From contig JAAEKY010000909.1 in assembly GCA_024227235.1 (NCBI GenBank), positions 1 through 41,609 on the forward strand: a stretch of 41,609 nt of DNA. The letters are read 5' to 3'. The notes below the pieces were generated by a model, which saw only the letters and a program-made list of their open reading frames with translations, was not told where the DNA came from and made no database searches. The DNA comes from Desulfobacteraceae bacterium. GTDB taxonomy: Bacteria; Desulfobacterota; Desulfobacteria; Desulfobacterales; Desulfobacteraceae. A program made the translations under genes and the position numbers. Of the stretch, positions 8,713 to 17,896 are shown piece by piece. How positions within the stretch are numbered: the stretch's first letter is position 1; every line of letters begins with the position of its first letter.

Positions 8713-9600
8713 ATGGCTGAATCATTTCATAAAAAAATACCTGGTATCTCATTCTGGTTTTCCATCACTTGGATAATATTGGTCACAACCATAGCCATTT
8801 GTGCTGATTTTCTGCCTTTATTAGAATATGACCATATGGATTGGGATAATCCAGAGGCCTCTCCTGGAACCTGTGTCGAAAAACAGGTTAACGATAATAA
8901 TGGAGAGCAAATTTACCAGAAAAAAATATATCTTCTTGGAACAGATACAATGGGCCGTGATATTTTTACACGGTTGATTTTCGGTACACGCATATCACTC
9001 ACTATTGGATTGGCTGTACCCGTAATCGGTCTTATTTTTGGCGGGATCTTTGGTATGCTGGCAGGATTTTACCGGGGAAAAATAGAAACTGTAATGATGG
9101 CAACCATGGATATTATTTTGGCATTTCCCGGAATTGTGCTCATGTTAGCCATTACGTTTTACCTTGGGCCGGGCATAAAAAATCTTGTTATTGCGCTTGG
9201 CATACTTGTCATCCCTGCTTTTACCCGGGTGGCAAGGGCCAATACCCTTAAATTTGCACAAAGCGAATTCGTGCAGGCAGCAAGGATGATGGGGCAAAAA
9301 GATGTGGGTATCATGATTTTTGAAATATTGCCCAATATCCTTATTCCCATGGCCGCTTATGCGCTGATGCTCGTTGGGTACATGATAATGGTTGAAGGTG
9401 TGCTTAGCTTTTTAGGCCTTGGCGTTCAAGCGCCTGTTCCAAGTTGGGGAGGGATGATCGCTGACGGAAAAGAGGTTCTGGACCAGGCACCATTTATAGC
9501 GCTGTTCCCTTCTTTTATTATGTTTCTTACGGTTCTTTCCTTTAACCTTATGGGTGATTATTTGCGGAATCTGGTTGATACAAAGGAGGGACAGCTTTGA
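8713..9600 (+). CDS. ABC importer permease, DppC/OppC/NikC type
   Basis: This is the second inner-membrane permease of the importer, 295 residues from the ATG at 8713, which has AGGAG six bases upstream. A longer reading overlapping the previous gene is less likely. It has the DppC layout: one N-terminal helix, a periplasmic loop with YLLGTDTMGRDIFTRLIFGTRISL (the family hallmark GTD..GRD..SR...G.R.SL), then the transmembrane domain with the coupling motif FVQAARMMGQKDVGIMIFEILPNI and the C-terminal SFLGLGVQAPVPSWGGMIADG pattern. The stop codon TGA overlaps the TTG start of the ATPase gene. It acts as a heterodimer with the permease encoded at 7752-8705. Confidence 0.93.
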   Translation: MAESFHKKIPGISFWFSITWIILVTTIAICADFLPLLEYDHMDWDNPEASPGTCVEKQVNDNNGEQIYQKKIYLLGTDTMGRDIFTRLIFGTRISLTIGLAVPVIGLIFGGIFGMLAGFYRGKIETVMMATMDIILAFPGIVLMLAITFYLGPGIKNLVIALGILVIPAFTRVARANTLKFAQSEFVQAARMMGQKDVGIMIFEILPNILIPMAAYALMLVGYMIMVEGVLSFLGLGVQAPVPSWGGMIADGKEVLDQAPFIALFPSFIMFLTVLSFNLMGDYLRNLVDTKEGQL

Positions 9601-10598
9601 ACAATTCTTTGCCAGCCAGAACTTTAGAGGTAAAAAACCTGAGCGTAAAGATTCATACAAGCCATAACATTATCCAAGCGGTAAACGATGTTTCTTTCAA
9701 CCTTCAGGAGGGTAAGACACTTGCCATAGTCGGAGAATCAGGCTCCGGTAAGAGTATTCTTTGCAAATCAATTTTAAGATTGCTGCCAAAATCCGCTGTA
9801 GTGGCAAAAGAGTCTCGTATCCTTTTCAATGGGTATGATGATCTATCCTTACTTTCCCAAAAAGAGTTCAACAAAATTCGTGGACGGAACATTGCCATGA
9901 TCTTCCAGGACCCGATGTCAAGCCTCAATCCAGTTATGAAAGTAGGAAAGCAGATTGCCGAATCCCTTTTGCACCATATGGGCATGAATCGCAAACAGGC
10001 TCAAAAAAAAGTGATAGGGCTTATGAAATCAATGGGTATTGCAATGCCTGAACAACGATTTTTTCAATATCCTCATCAATTATCAGGCGGCATTTGTCAA
10101 CGGGTAGCAATTGCTATTGCGCTTGCCTGCAACCCCAAATTATTGATTGCTGACGAACCCACAACCGCACTTGATGTCACAGTCCAGGCAGAAATTTTAG
10201 ATCTGTTGGCTTTCAGGCAATCCCAGAAAAGGATGTCAATGATTCTGATTACTCATGATCTGGGAGTGGCCATTGGTCGCGCCGACGAAATTGCGGTCAT
10301 GTACGCCGGTAAAATTGTTGAACAGGCCCCTGCAGAAGAGCTGTTTTCAAACATACGTATGCCCTACACACGCGCCTTGATGGCATCGATACCTCGTCTT
10401 GATAACCCGCCTCATACAACACTTGCTTGTATTGATGGTCAGCCGCCAAATCTTGCAAGACCTGCCAAAGGATGCTGCTTTGCGCCCCGGTGTTCCCGTG
10501 CTCAGGATAAATGCATTAAAGAAGAACCCTTGTTAAGACCAGGCATAAAAAAAGACCATGTGTTTGCCTGCTGGTATCCAATAGGAGAAGCATCATGA
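9597..10598 (+). CDS. ABC importer ATPase, DppD/OppD type
   Basis: This 333-residue ATPase energises the importer. Motifs: Walker A GESGSGKS near residue 45, Q-loop [14 protein letters not shown], signature [15 protein letters not shown], Walker [17 protein letters not shown], switch ILITHDLGV. The C-terminal oligopeptide-transport extension carries the cysteine motif [15 protein letters not shown], which in this family can hold a 4Fe-4S cluster. The signature has ICQR rather than the usual MRQR. The start is TTG overlapping the previous TGA stop, supported by a strong AAAGGAGGG about ten bases upstream; no better ATG exists before the conserved N-terminus. Its stop overlaps the ATG of the next ATPase gene (ATGA), indicating translational coupling. 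Confidence 0.93.
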   Translation: MNNSLPARTLEVKNLSVKIHTSHNIIQAVNDVSFNLQEGKTLAIVGESGSGKSILCKSILRLLPKSAVVAKESRILFNGYDDLSLLSQKEFNKIRGRNIAMIFQDPMSSLNPVMKVGKQIAESLLHHMGMNRKQAQKKVIGLMKSMGIAMPEQRFFQYPHQLSGGICQRVAIAIALACNPKLLIADEPTTALDVTVQAEILDLLAFRQSQKRMSMILITHDLGVAIGRADEIAVMYAGKIVEQAPAEELFSNIRMPYTRALMASIPRLDNPPHTTLACIDGQPPNLARPAKGCCFAPRCSRAQDKCIKEEPLLRPGIKKDHVFACWYPIGEAS

Positions 10599-11569
10599 AG
10601 GACATGCTTCTTAGTGTAAAGAACCTGACGGTTCACTTTAATGTCGGCCGCAGGCACAAAGTTCATGCCGTATCTAACGTCAGCTTTCAGATACAAAGAG
10701 GAGAAACGTTAGGGCTGGTAGGTGAATCTGGTTGCGGAAAAACGACCATTGCCCGAGCCATCATGCAGTTTCCAAAGCCAACGTCAGGAAAGATATTTTT
10801 CCAGGGTGAGGATTTAACCTGTGTGAATAATTTTCGATTAAGACAATTAAGACCACAGTTCCAGATGATTTTTCAGGACTCGGTTTCATCGCTGAATCCA
10901 AGACGGAAAATTATCAATACCATTGGGGCGCCTCTTAAGATCATTGGTAAAGCAAAGAAAGAGGAGCGAATCCGTCTTGCATTGAAAATGGCAGATTCCG
11001 TGGGGATTGATCCCAAGACGTGTTACAGGCGGCCATTCCAGCTATCCGGAGGACAATGCCAGCGTGTGCAGATTGCAAGGGCTTTGATGGCAGATCCCAA
11101 GCTTTTGATCTGTGATGAGCCGGTTTCCTCTCTTGATGTCTCTATTCAGGCCCAGATTTTAAACCTGTTGGAGACCTTGAGAAAGAAACATGGACTTACC
11201 ATGTTGTTTATATCCCATGATTTGGCAGTGGTAAAGAACGTGTGTGACTCGGTAGCGGTCATGTATCTGGGGAAACTTTGTGAACAAGTACCATCAGAAA
11301 AACTTTACCACGGTCATTGTCATCCCTATACAAAGGCCTTGCTTAGTGCCATTCCCAATACAAAACCTAGGATAGATCCCCAATATCCTTTGGATAAAAT
11401 AAACACAGGAGGAATGTCTTCTCCTATGGATATGACCCCAGGTCTTAGCAAAGGGTGCTGGTATTTTACGCGATGCTCCCGGGCTCAGGATCTATGCGTA
11501 AAACAAGAGCCTCAATTAAGTGAAATTGAACCAGGACATAATGTTGCATGCCATTTTCCGAATAACTGA
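10595..11569 (+). CDS. ABC importer ATPase, DppF/OppF type
   Basis: This is the second ATPase of the importer, 324 residues. It has Walker A GESGCGKTT, Q-loop MIFQDSVSSLNPRRK, signature LSGGQCQRVQIARAL, Walker B LLICDEPVSSLDVSIQ, switch MLFISHDLAVV and the YLGKLCEQVPSEKLYHGHCHPYTKALLSAIP segment that is a hallmark of OppF/DppF. The C-terminal extension again has a cysteine motif (GCWYFTRCSRAQDLC). The ATG overlaps the stop of the first ATPase by ATGA, so expression is coupled. Together with 7752-10598 and the binding protein at 11645 it makes a full five-component importer of the dipeptide/nickel class. Confidence 0.94.
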   Translation: MKDMLLSVKNLTVHFNVGRRHKVHAVSNVSFQIQRGETLGLVGESGCGKTTIARAIMQFPKPTSGKIFFQGEDLTCVNNFRLRQLRPQFQMIFQDSVSSLNPRRKIINTIGAPLKIIGKAKKEERIRLALKMADSVGIDPKTCYRRPFQLSGGQCQRVQIARALMADPKLLICDEPVSSLDVSIQAQILNLLETLRKKHGLTMLFISHDLAVVKNVCDSVAVMYLGKLCEQVPSEKLYHGHCHPYTKALLSAIPNTKPRIDPQYPLDKINTGGMSSPMDMTPGLSKGCWYFTRCSRAQDLCVKQEPQLSEIEPGHNVACHFPNN

Positions 11570-11644
11570 GATCACAATTTCCTCAGATGAATTTTGGAAC
11601 GGCAAGAAATCTATCATCAACCGTTTGAAAAGGAGGAACACCAC

Positions 11645-13207
11645 ATGGAACGAATTCGAAAAAGAACAAAGAGTTTAAAAAGGATCCTGTTTGCCATGCT
11701 TGTCGTTGGGATACTAGTCATGTCAATGGGGATTTCTTCGGCTAAAGAGGGTGTCCCTAAATACGGCGGTACATTACGTTTAGTCAGCTGGGGTGCTGCC
11801 GGGGGGTTTGATGTGGTCAAGAGCAGAGGGCCATTCGGCCTCGGTGCTGATGCAGGTCATCGGGTAATGGAAACACTCTTTGACCGGGGACAAAACAATG
11901 AACTTATCCCTGTCCTGGGCCTGTCTGCCACAGCATCTGCAGATGGAAAAACATGGACCATTAAACTTAGAAAGGGGGTTAAATTCCATGATGGGACCCC
12001 TTTTAATGCAGATGCGGTTGTCTTTCACTGGCAGCGTATCCTGGATCCGGAAAACCGACTGCTCGCCAGGATTATGATCTCGCCCATTTTATCGGTGGAA
12101 AAGACAGGGGATTATGAAGTACAATTCCTGTTGAAACATGCTTGGATGCCATTTACAGCGATTTTGGCAAGCTCAAGCGGGTTTATTTCTCCGATACCCT
12201 CACCTAAGGCTGTCAAAGAAGGTGCTCAAAACCGTGCACCAGTTGGTACAGGCCCGTTCATTTTCAAGGAATGGAAAAGCGGTGACCGCATTGTATTAAC
12301 GAAAAATCCCGATTACTGGCAAAAAGGCAAGCCATACCTGGATGAAGTTGTCTTCCTTATAATGCCAGATCATGAATCCCGTTATAATGCATTGGTTTCC
12401 GGGCAGGCTGACATGATAATAACCGACTGGCCAACCCATGTGGAAAAGTTGACCGAAGAGCCTGATTTTTCTACCTATATTTTTAATTACCGGAGTTTGA
12501 CCGCCATGCTTCTGAATAATACCAAGCCCCCATTAAATGATGTGCGGGTGCGAAAGGCCATGGCCCTTGCCTGGGATCAGAAAAAATATATTAAAGTCAG
12601 TTATAAAAACACGACGCCTTACATTGAAAGCTGGCTTGGAGATGTTCACAAGTCCGGCAATACCGGTTATCTGAATCATGATTTAAACAAAGCTCGTGCC
12701 CTGATGGCTGAATATGGAAAACCTGTGGAGCTGGAATTTCTTCATACTGCAACTGCACGGGGTCGTGTTGGCGGTGCAATCGTCCAGCAGTTGATGAAAG
12801 AAATCGGGGTTAAAGTCACTCCGGTTCCCCTGGATTTTTCCACGATTATGATGGAATTGTTCACCGGGCAATACGATATGACCTCATGGAGATTCTGGGG
12901 AGGCTCTGATATGGGTCCTTCTTCTGTGGCAAGTTTTTACTCCAAAAGTCCTTTGAATTTGAGTCGGTATTCTTCCGAAGAAGTAGACAAACTCTTAATC
13001 CAGCAGCGTCAGAGCACTGATCCCGGCGCCAGAGAAAAAATTTTAAAGACCATTGTTCAAAAGGTCAACTCTGATGCGCCTTTCATATACCTGGCCGGAT
13101 TCAGACAGTACCTGTTTGCCAGAAAGTATGTAAAAAATATTAATAAACCGCTGCCGGGAGAGGAAGGTTTTTCAGGGAGTCAATTTGATATGTGGTTGGA
13201 CAAATAG
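11645..13207 (+). CDS. Periplasmic substrate-binding protein, family 5 (DppA/NikA-like)
   Basis: This 520-residue extracellular solute-binding protein captures the substrate of the importer encoded just upstream. The start is ATG 11645 with AAAAGGAGG before it. A signal peptide follows (positively charged MERIRKRTKSLKR, hydrophobic core FAMLVVGILVMSMGISSA). Family-5 markers are GGTLRLVSWG near the mature N-terminus, the WTIKLRKGVKFHDGTPFNADAV block, PVGTGPFIFKEWKSGDRIVLTKNPDYW, and NDVRVRKAMALAWDQKKYI. These proteins bind peptides, opines, nickel chelates, haem or metallophores. No residue set visible here decides between these. The C-terminus lacks the usual long tail but the domain looks complete. 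Confidence 0.93.
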   Translation: MERIRKRTKSLKRILFAMLVVGILVMSMGISSAKEGVPKYGGTLRLVSWGAAGGFDVVKSRGPFGLGADAGHRVMETLFDRGQNNELIPVLGLSATASADGKTWTIKLRKGVKFHDGTPFNADAVVFHWQRILDPENRLLARIMISPILSVEKTGDYEVQFLLKHAWMPFTAILASSSGFISPIPSPKAVKEGAQNRAPVGTGPFIFKEWKSGDRIVLTKNPDYWQKGKPYLDEVVFLIMPDHESRYNALVSGQADMIITDWPTHVEKLTEEPDFSTYIFNYRSLTAMLLNNTKPPLNDVRVRKAMALAWDQKKYIKVSYKNTTPYIESWLGDVHKSGNTGYLNHDLNKARALMAEYGKPVELEFLHTATARGRVGGAIVQQLMKEIGVKVTPVPLDFSTIMMELFTGQYDMTSWRFWGGSDMGPSSVASFYSKSPLNLSRYSSEEVDKLLIQQRQSTDPGAREKILKTIVQKVNSDAPFIYLAGFRQYLFARKYVKNINKPLPGEEGFSGSQFDMWLDK

Positions 13208-13227
13208 TGTAACATTTATATAAACAT

Positions 13228-13268
13228 TAGCCCGGAAAACATTTAATTTTCATGAAATATCCGGGGTA
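13228..13268. repeat. Dispersed palindromic repeat, copy 1 (degenerate inverted pair)
   Basis: The right end ATGAAATATCCGGGGTA (13252-13268) matches the other copies. The left end TAGCCCGGA (13228-13236) is an inverted partner that degenerates after nine bases. The element lies in the 72-base gap between the binding-protein gene and the methyltransferase gene; the stem CCCGGA/TCCGGG could form a hairpin. Its last bases overlap the ribosome site of the methyltransferase gene (GGTAGGAGG). Confidence 0.6.
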
Positions 13269-13279
13269 GGAGGTAGCAT

Positions 13280-14596
13280 ATGGAATCAGTGAAAGAAAAA
13301 TCTTTTGATGAATTGGTAGAGCATTTTTTGGGATTGAGTCTACCTCAGCATCTGGCAGGCGGTGTTACCCTGTCCAACCTGCCAGGTGACGCACAGGATT
13401 TTATCCTTCGTATGTTGGCACTTATGAAACATGCTGGATGTTCAACACGTAATTTTAATTCGATTCTCATCTTGTGGCTTTCCTTCACCATCCCAAATAT
13501 GTTGCCAAGGGCATGGGGGGGACGTATTCCCCCCATTACAATTCCCGGCCGCCATAAAAAATTAGATGATTTTATTGCAAAAATGGAATTGACCCCTGGA
13601 AAAAAGCCCCTCGTCTTTGTGGATATAGGGTGTGGGTTCCCCCCTGTAACAACCGCAGACACCGCCCAAAGATTTCCAGACTGGCAAATTATCGGAGTGG
13701 ACCGCTCCTTTTCCGATTATGTTTTATATAATAAGAATAAAAATTATGCCTGCTATAACCAAAAGGATGGATTCCAGTATTTCCAGGCACAGCAAGGCTC
13801 TACCAGCCCTGCCTTATACGAAGATCCAAAGACAACCCGAAAACTGCTTGATCAGCTTTTTAAAGATCTTTTGCCACTGCTTGAAAATTTAAACAGCCTT
13901 GAGAGTGAAACTGTGGAAAAAGATGGGAGCAGGCTTATAAAAAATCATATACGGGATTTTGAAACAGACAACCTCAGGTTTATTAAATCAGAAGTGATAA
14001 ACTTGAAACTTCAGCCAGCCAAAGTCTGCAGGATCATGAATATGCTGATTTACTTCAAACCTGATATCAGAAAACAGCTCCTGCATCAGGCGGGTGAACT
14101 TCTTGATGATGACGGCATCATCATCGCCGGGACCAATGGATTGGGTGCACAGTCAAGGTACGCCATTTACCAAAAGGAAGGCGATGGTTTATTCCCAAGT
14201 CAGTTTGCTTTCAGCCTTGATAATTTAGGGCATCTTGCTGTTATGCCGTGGTTTACCATCCATAAAGATGATCCTGAAGCCATGCTTCTGGCAGAATGCA
14301 GCAGAGCCATTCGCTCGGATCAGTCTTTTTGGCCTGAGTTCCGCAACCGGTTAGACGAGTTATTAATGGATCATGAGATTTGCCAGCGCAAGACAGACAA
14401 ATATTTGCATTTCCCAAAGGAAATAATGCCGTTTGACAAATATTTGGAAAAGGGTTTTATCATTTGGCATGCGATGCAAAAGGAAGGGTATGCAGACCGC
14501 GCAATTGATGCCCTTGTACGCGCAGGTTTTACAGCATGGAAAAATCCAGTGGGTGATATTGCTGTAAAACCGCCGGCAGATTGTTCTTTGTTTTAA
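13280..14596 (+). CDS. Class I SAM-dependent methyltransferase-like protein, unknown substrate
   Basis: This is a 438-residue cytoplasmic protein with a Rossmann-type SAM-binding motif, LVFVDIGCGFPPVTT, at about residues 111-125, followed by the motif II-like strand WQIIGVDRSFSDYV. A long N-terminal helical part (residues 1-110) and a large middle insertion (about 160-245) separate it from ordinary small methyltransferases. Further on, KVCRIMNMLIYFKPD and GELLDDDGIIIAGTNG resemble post-motif strands that close a methyltransferase fold. The C-terminal third is not recognised. It follows the binding-protein gene by 72 bases in the same direction and has GGAGG before the ATG, so it is probably part of the importer operon. 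A substrate cannot be inferred. The motif resembles methyltransferases more than nicotianamine synthases. Confidence 0.6.
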   Translation: MESVKEKSFDELVEHFLGLSLPQHLAGGVTLSNLPGDAQDFILRMLALMKHAGCSTRNFNSILILWLSFTIPNMLPRAWGGRIPPITIPGRHKKLDDFIAKMELTPGKKPLVFVDIGCGFPPVTTADTAQRFPDWQIIGVDRSFSDYVLYNKNKNYACYNQKDGFQYFQAQQGSTSPALYEDPKTTRKLLDQLFKDLLPLLENLNSLESETVEKDGSRLIKNHIRDFETDNLRFIKSEVINLKLQPAKVCRIMNMLIYFKPDIRKQLLHQAGELLDDDGIIIAGTNGLGAQSRYAIYQKEGDGLFPSQFAFSLDNLGHLAVMPWFTIHKDDPEAMLLAECSRAIRSDQSFWPEFRNRLDELLMDHEICQRKTDKYLHFPKEIMPFDKYLEKGFIIWHAMQKEGYADRAIDALVRAGFTAWKNPVGDIAVKPPADCSLF

Positions 14597-14652
14597 AGAA
14601 AATATCCGAACCTTAAAATAGACACTTAACAAATAATGGAGTCCATTGCATT

Positions 14653-15525
14653 ATGAAAAATAAGAAATCCAGCGAAACAGCAGAAGGTGTTGCAGCATAT
14701 AGGGCAAGAGAATCAATAAGATCAGAAAACGATCGTGTTATCTATGACCCCTATGCCATGTTGTTAATTGGAAATAAGTGGAAAAAACTTTTGAATAACG
14801 CCATTTATAGATTGATCATGGCATTGATCGGAAAATTTAAATATCCAGGGTTTTATTATTCAATTATGGCACGTATTCGTTTTATGAATGAATGCATAAA
14901 AGAGTGCTTTCCCGGCGACTATACGCAGATGGTTATCCTTGGCGCCGGGTATGATATGAGTGCATATTGCTTTCGCGATATCTTATCCAACGCAAAAGTT
15001 TTTGAAGTCGATCATCCCAATACCCAAAAAGAGAAACTATCAAAAATTAACAAGTATGTAAAAAATATCCCGGACAATATTACGTATGTTCCTGTTGATT
15101 TTGAGACTGGTAATTTAAAAGAATCACTGGTAAAGAATGGGTATGCACCATCAGAGAAAACACTTTTTTTATGGGAGGGTGTGACCTACTATCTTGAGAA
15201 GGAATCCGTAGAGCAAACCTTACAATTTGTTGTCAATAACTCGGCTGAAGGAAGTAAACTTGCCTTTGATTTTTTCCCACCGGAAGTTATCGATGGAACA
15301 TCAACAGAACGGCTGGGCAAAGAGATGTACAATCTGGTAAAAAATCTTGGAGAGCCCTACAAATTTGGTATTAAAGAGGATGATATTGATAGTTTTTTAA
15401 AAAAGCATCATTTTACTGATATTCACAAATGCTCATCCAGGGAGGTGCGAGACACTCATTTCCATGGGGATAATAAAAAAAGAAAAGTATCCCGTCTCTT
15501 TAATTTTGTCATAGCAACGACGTAG
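14653..15525 (+). CDS. SAM-dependent methyltransferase, leucine carboxyl methyltransferase-like family
   Basis: This 290-residue protein matches the LCM/PPM-like (TIGR00027-type) methyltransferases that are common in bacteria. The N-terminal pattern AEGVAAYRARESIRSENDRVIYDPYAMLL is diagnostic. SAM motif I is QMVILGAGYDMSAYCFR, the acidic ribose-binding motif is AKVFEVDHPNTQKEKL, and the YVPVDFETGNL and TLFLWEGVTYYL motifs follow. Bacterial members methylate carboxyl or hydroxyl groups of small molecules, and some act in natural-product pathways. It starts 56 bases after the previous methyltransferase gene with ATGGAG before the start. The two methyltransferases are unrelated in sequence. Their position behind an importer suggests they act on the imported compound or on a related chelator, but this is inference. 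Confidence 0.82.
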   Translation: MKNKKSSETAEGVAAYRARESIRSENDRVIYDPYAMLLIGNKWKKLLNNAIYRLIMALIGKFKYPGFYYSIMARIRFMNECIKECFPGDYTQMVILGAGYDMSAYCFRDILSNAKVFEVDHPNTQKEKLSKINKYVKNIPDNITYVPVDFETGNLKESLVKNGYAPSEKTLFLWEGVTYYLEKESVEQTLQFVVNNSAEGSKLAFDFFPPEVIDGTSTERLGKEMYNLVKNLGEPYKFGIKEDDIDSFLKKHHFTDIHKCSSREVRDTHFHGDNKKRKVSRLFNFVIATT

Positions 15526-15659
15526 TTTAAAAAAAGCATAAGAAAAGAGTCTCTCGTTCTTTGGCTTTTGGTCATTGTGAACGGGATAGAATGTTTTCTT
15601 ATAGAATACATTATTAATTGTTTCTTTTTGTACTGTTTGGTATTCGCTGTAATTCTTTC

Positions 15660-15688
15660 TTGACTTGTCTTTTCCTAATAAATAGAGT
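15660..15688 (+). promoter_or_regulatory. Possible sigma-70-type promoter before the Sel1/FGE-fold gene
   Basis: TTGACT at 15660-15665 is separated by 17 bases from TAGAGT at 15683-15688. It lies in an AT-rich gap that follows the methyltransferase gene and ends 24 bases before ATG 15713. The -35 box matches five of six consensus bases; the -10 box is weaker. This spacing suggests that 15713 onward is an independent transcription unit. Confidence 0.35.
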
Positions 15689-15712
15689 TTAAAAAATATA
15701 TTGAGGAAAGAC

Positions 15713-16738
15713 ATGAAAAAAATATTATCTTCTATAGTCATTATATTGATGATCATAAGTATTTCCCATGCAAAGGATATCTCTTCATTGCTTGAAAGTG
15801 CAAGAAACGGGGATGTTGAATCGATGTGTGATCTTGGGGTTGTATACTTTAATGGAGAGGGAACATTAAAAGATCCCTTCAAAGCCAAATGCTGGATCAA
15901 AAAAGCATATGCTAAAGGATCTGACAGGGCTGAAAAAATCTGGGAAGATTTGGAATTATGGAAATACTCTGGCAGGTGTGAAGCATCGTTTGACGATGAG
16001 GATCGCCCAAGATATTCAAAAGGTATGGTGTACAAGGAGTTCATTACAGGAATAGAATTTGTTTTTATTCCAAGAGCCTGCTTTATGATGGGGTGTCACA
16101 AGCTGGCAGAAAAATGCAGAAAAAATGAAAAACCCGGACATAAAGTATGTCTGGATGGATTCTGGATAGGAAAATACGAAGTCACTCAAAAACAATGGCA
16201 ACACATTATGGGTGAGAATCCATCCCGATTCAATACAAACTCAAACCATCCGGTTGAAAATGTTTCTTTTGATGATATCCAAAAATTTTTATTGGTTCTT
16301 AATTCCAAAACCAGGGAAAAATTTGTTTTACCCACGGAAGCCCAATGGGAATCTGCCTGCAGAAATGGGGGTAAAAATATTAATTTTTCCTGGGGCAATG
16401 AAAGTTATCGCCCTCAACAAAATTGTGGGACGTGCGATACTGGATCTTTTTCAGGTGGAACATCACCTGTGGGACACTTTTTACCGAATGAATCAGGATT
16501 GTATGATATGGCGGGCAACGTAAAAGAATGGTGTCAGGACACTTATGACAAAAAGGCCTATTTAAACCATGCAAAAAAGAATCCCGTTTATGAGGAAAAA
16601 GAATCTTCAAGGGTTGTCAGGGGCGGATCGTTTACAGACAATACATCCGATCTTCGGTGTATTGCCCGAGATAAATCTATCCCCAGTATGAAAAGTGATA
16701 ATATTGGATTTAGACTGGTTCTTAAAAGAGATAATTAA
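15713..16738 (+). CDS. Secreted Sel1-repeat plus formylglycine-enzyme-fold (SUMF1-like) protein
   Basis: This 341-residue exported protein has a signal peptide (MKKILSSIVIILMIISISHA), a Sel1-like repeat (ESARNGDVESMCDLGVVYFNGEGTLKDPFKAKCWIKKAYAKG, about 30-72) and a C-terminal sulfatase-modifying/FGE fold. The latter is shown by EFVFIPRACFMMGC, KPGHKVCLDGFWIGKYEVTQKQWQ, HPVENVSFDDI, FVLPTEAQWESACRNGG, GLYDMAGNVKEWCQD and RVVRGGSFTDNTSDLRCIARD. True formylglycine-generating enzymes use a paired-cysteine active site near the C-terminus; here only the single cysteine of DLRCIARD is seen, so a catalytic FGE role is unlikely. The protein may instead be a binding or scaffold domain. The start is ATG 15713, with GAGGAAAG upstream. 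The partner is unknown. Confidence 0.85.
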   Translation: MKKILSSIVIILMIISISHAKDISSLLESARNGDVESMCDLGVVYFNGEGTLKDPFKAKCWIKKAYAKGSDRAEKIWEDLELWKYSGRCEASFDDEDRPRYSKGMVYKEFITGIEFVFIPRACFMMGCHKLAEKCRKNEKPGHKVCLDGFWIGKYEVTQKQWQHIMGENPSRFNTNSNHPVENVSFDDIQKFLLVLNSKTREKFVLPTEAQWESACRNGGKNINFSWGNESYRPQQNCGTCDTGSFSGGTSPVGHFLPNESGLYDMAGNVKEWCQDTYDKKAYLNHAKKNPVYEEKESSRVVRGGSFTDNTSDLRCIARDKSIPSMKSDNIGFRLVLKRDN

Positions 16739-16784
16739 AAGCACTTTTTAATGAGCATAAATGTAAACTATTACAGGAAAAATA

Positions 16785-17888
16785 ATGAATTTTAATAAAG
16801 AACAATTATTAGAAATATTAGTGCAAGTTGCACCGAATCGTTATCTTCAGGCCTTGCTAATTGTTTTTTTGTTTTTTGGATTGGCAAAGATTTTAGACGT
16901 AATCATTACCAGAGTAATTAAAGGATGGATAGAAAAGACGACATTCAAATTGGATGATCAGGTTCTTGATATTTTTCATAAGCCTGTTTTCTTGAGTATC
17001 ATACTTTTTGGTCTTGCTCTGGCAACAGAAAGACTGGAATTTAAAGAGATTGTAACATTTATTACCTTGGGCAGTTTAAAAACAATAGCGATTTTTTTCT
17101 GGGCAATCGCGGCAACAAAGTTCCTTAGACTTTTGCTGAATTTGTTGAGCCACGATGAAAGTCGGTTCAAATTGGTACAGGATAGAACCCTGCCGTTATT
17201 CAATAATTTGTTAATAATTTTAGTGACCGGCTTGTCAATCTATATCGTTTTTCTTGTCTGGAATATTGATTTAACCGCCTGGGTTGCCTCTGCAGGTATC
17301 ATCGGTCTGGCAATTTCTTTTGCTGCAAAAGACACATTGGCCAATTTGTTTTCAGGGGTGTTTATTATGGCAGATGCACCTTATAAACTTGGGGATTTTA
17401 TTGTTCTTGACTCTGGCGAACGAGGCCATGTTACCAGTATTGGTATTCGAAGTACCCGAATTTTGACCCGTGATGATGTGGAAATAACCGTACCCAATTC
17501 CATTATGGGAAATACAAAAATTATCAATGAAGCTGGCGGCAGGCATGAAAAATTTCGTATTCGCGTTAAAGTAGGCGTTGCGTACGGATCAGATATTGAC
17601 GCGGTTGAAAATATTTTGCTTGATGTGGCATCAAAAGACCCGGATGTTTGCAAAATTCCTGAACCGCGTGTTCGGTTCCGCGTATTTGGTGACTCAAGTC
17701 TTGACCATGAGTTGTTGTGCTGGGTAAAAAAACCTGTGTTGCGCGGTAAGGTATTGCATACGCTCAATGCCGCTGTTTATAAACGGTTTATTAAAGAAGG
17801 CATTGAAATACCATTCCCTCAACGGGATGTGAATGTTCGATCTGCATCAGGAGACAATCAAAAAGGTGATATGAATAAAGATTCCTGA
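16785..17888 (+). CDS. MscS-family small-conductance mechanosensitive channel
   Basis: This 367-residue inner-membrane protein of the MscS family gates in response to membrane tension and protects against osmotic downshock. Several N-terminal helices (for example YLQALLIVFLFFGLAKIL and LFNNLLIILVTGLSIYIVFLVW) are followed by the Gly/Ala-rich pore helix WVASAGIIGLAISFAAKDTLANLFSG. The conserved beta domain comes next: YKLGDFIVLDSGERGHVTSIGIRSTRILTRDDVEITVPNSIMGNTKI. The C-terminal alpha/beta vestibule ends in KEGIEIPFPQRDVNV, a typical end for this family. A GGAAAAATA precedes the ATG. It is probably co-transcribed with the gene before it (46-base gap). A possible terminator separates it from selD. 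Confidence 0.93.
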   Translation: MNFNKEQLLEILVQVAPNRYLQALLIVFLFFGLAKILDVIITRVIKGWIEKTTFKLDDQVLDIFHKPVFLSIILFGLALATERLEFKEIVTFITLGSLKTIAIFFWAIAATKFLRLLLNLLSHDESRFKLVQDRTLPLFNNLLIILVTGLSIYIVFLVWNIDLTAWVASAGIIGLAISFAAKDTLANLFSGVFIMADAPYKLGDFIVLDSGERGHVTSIGIRSTRILTRDDVEITVPNSIMGNTKIINEAGGRHEKFRIRVKVGVAYGSDIDAVENILLDVASKDPDVCKIPEPRVRFRVFGDSSLDHELLCWVKKPVLRGKVLHTLNAAVYKRFIKEGIEIPFPQRDVNVRSASGDNQKGDMNKDS

Positions 17889-17896
17889 ATAGAAAG

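Noticed and set aside
11594-11644. Longer start of the substrate-binding protein
   Set aside because: The TTG start would bury the signal peptide; ATG 11645 has a strong ribosome site.
13280-14596. Nicotianamine synthase-like gene for a metallophore
   Set aside because: The SAM motif is DIGCGFPP-type and the other family motifs of nicotianamine synthases are absent.
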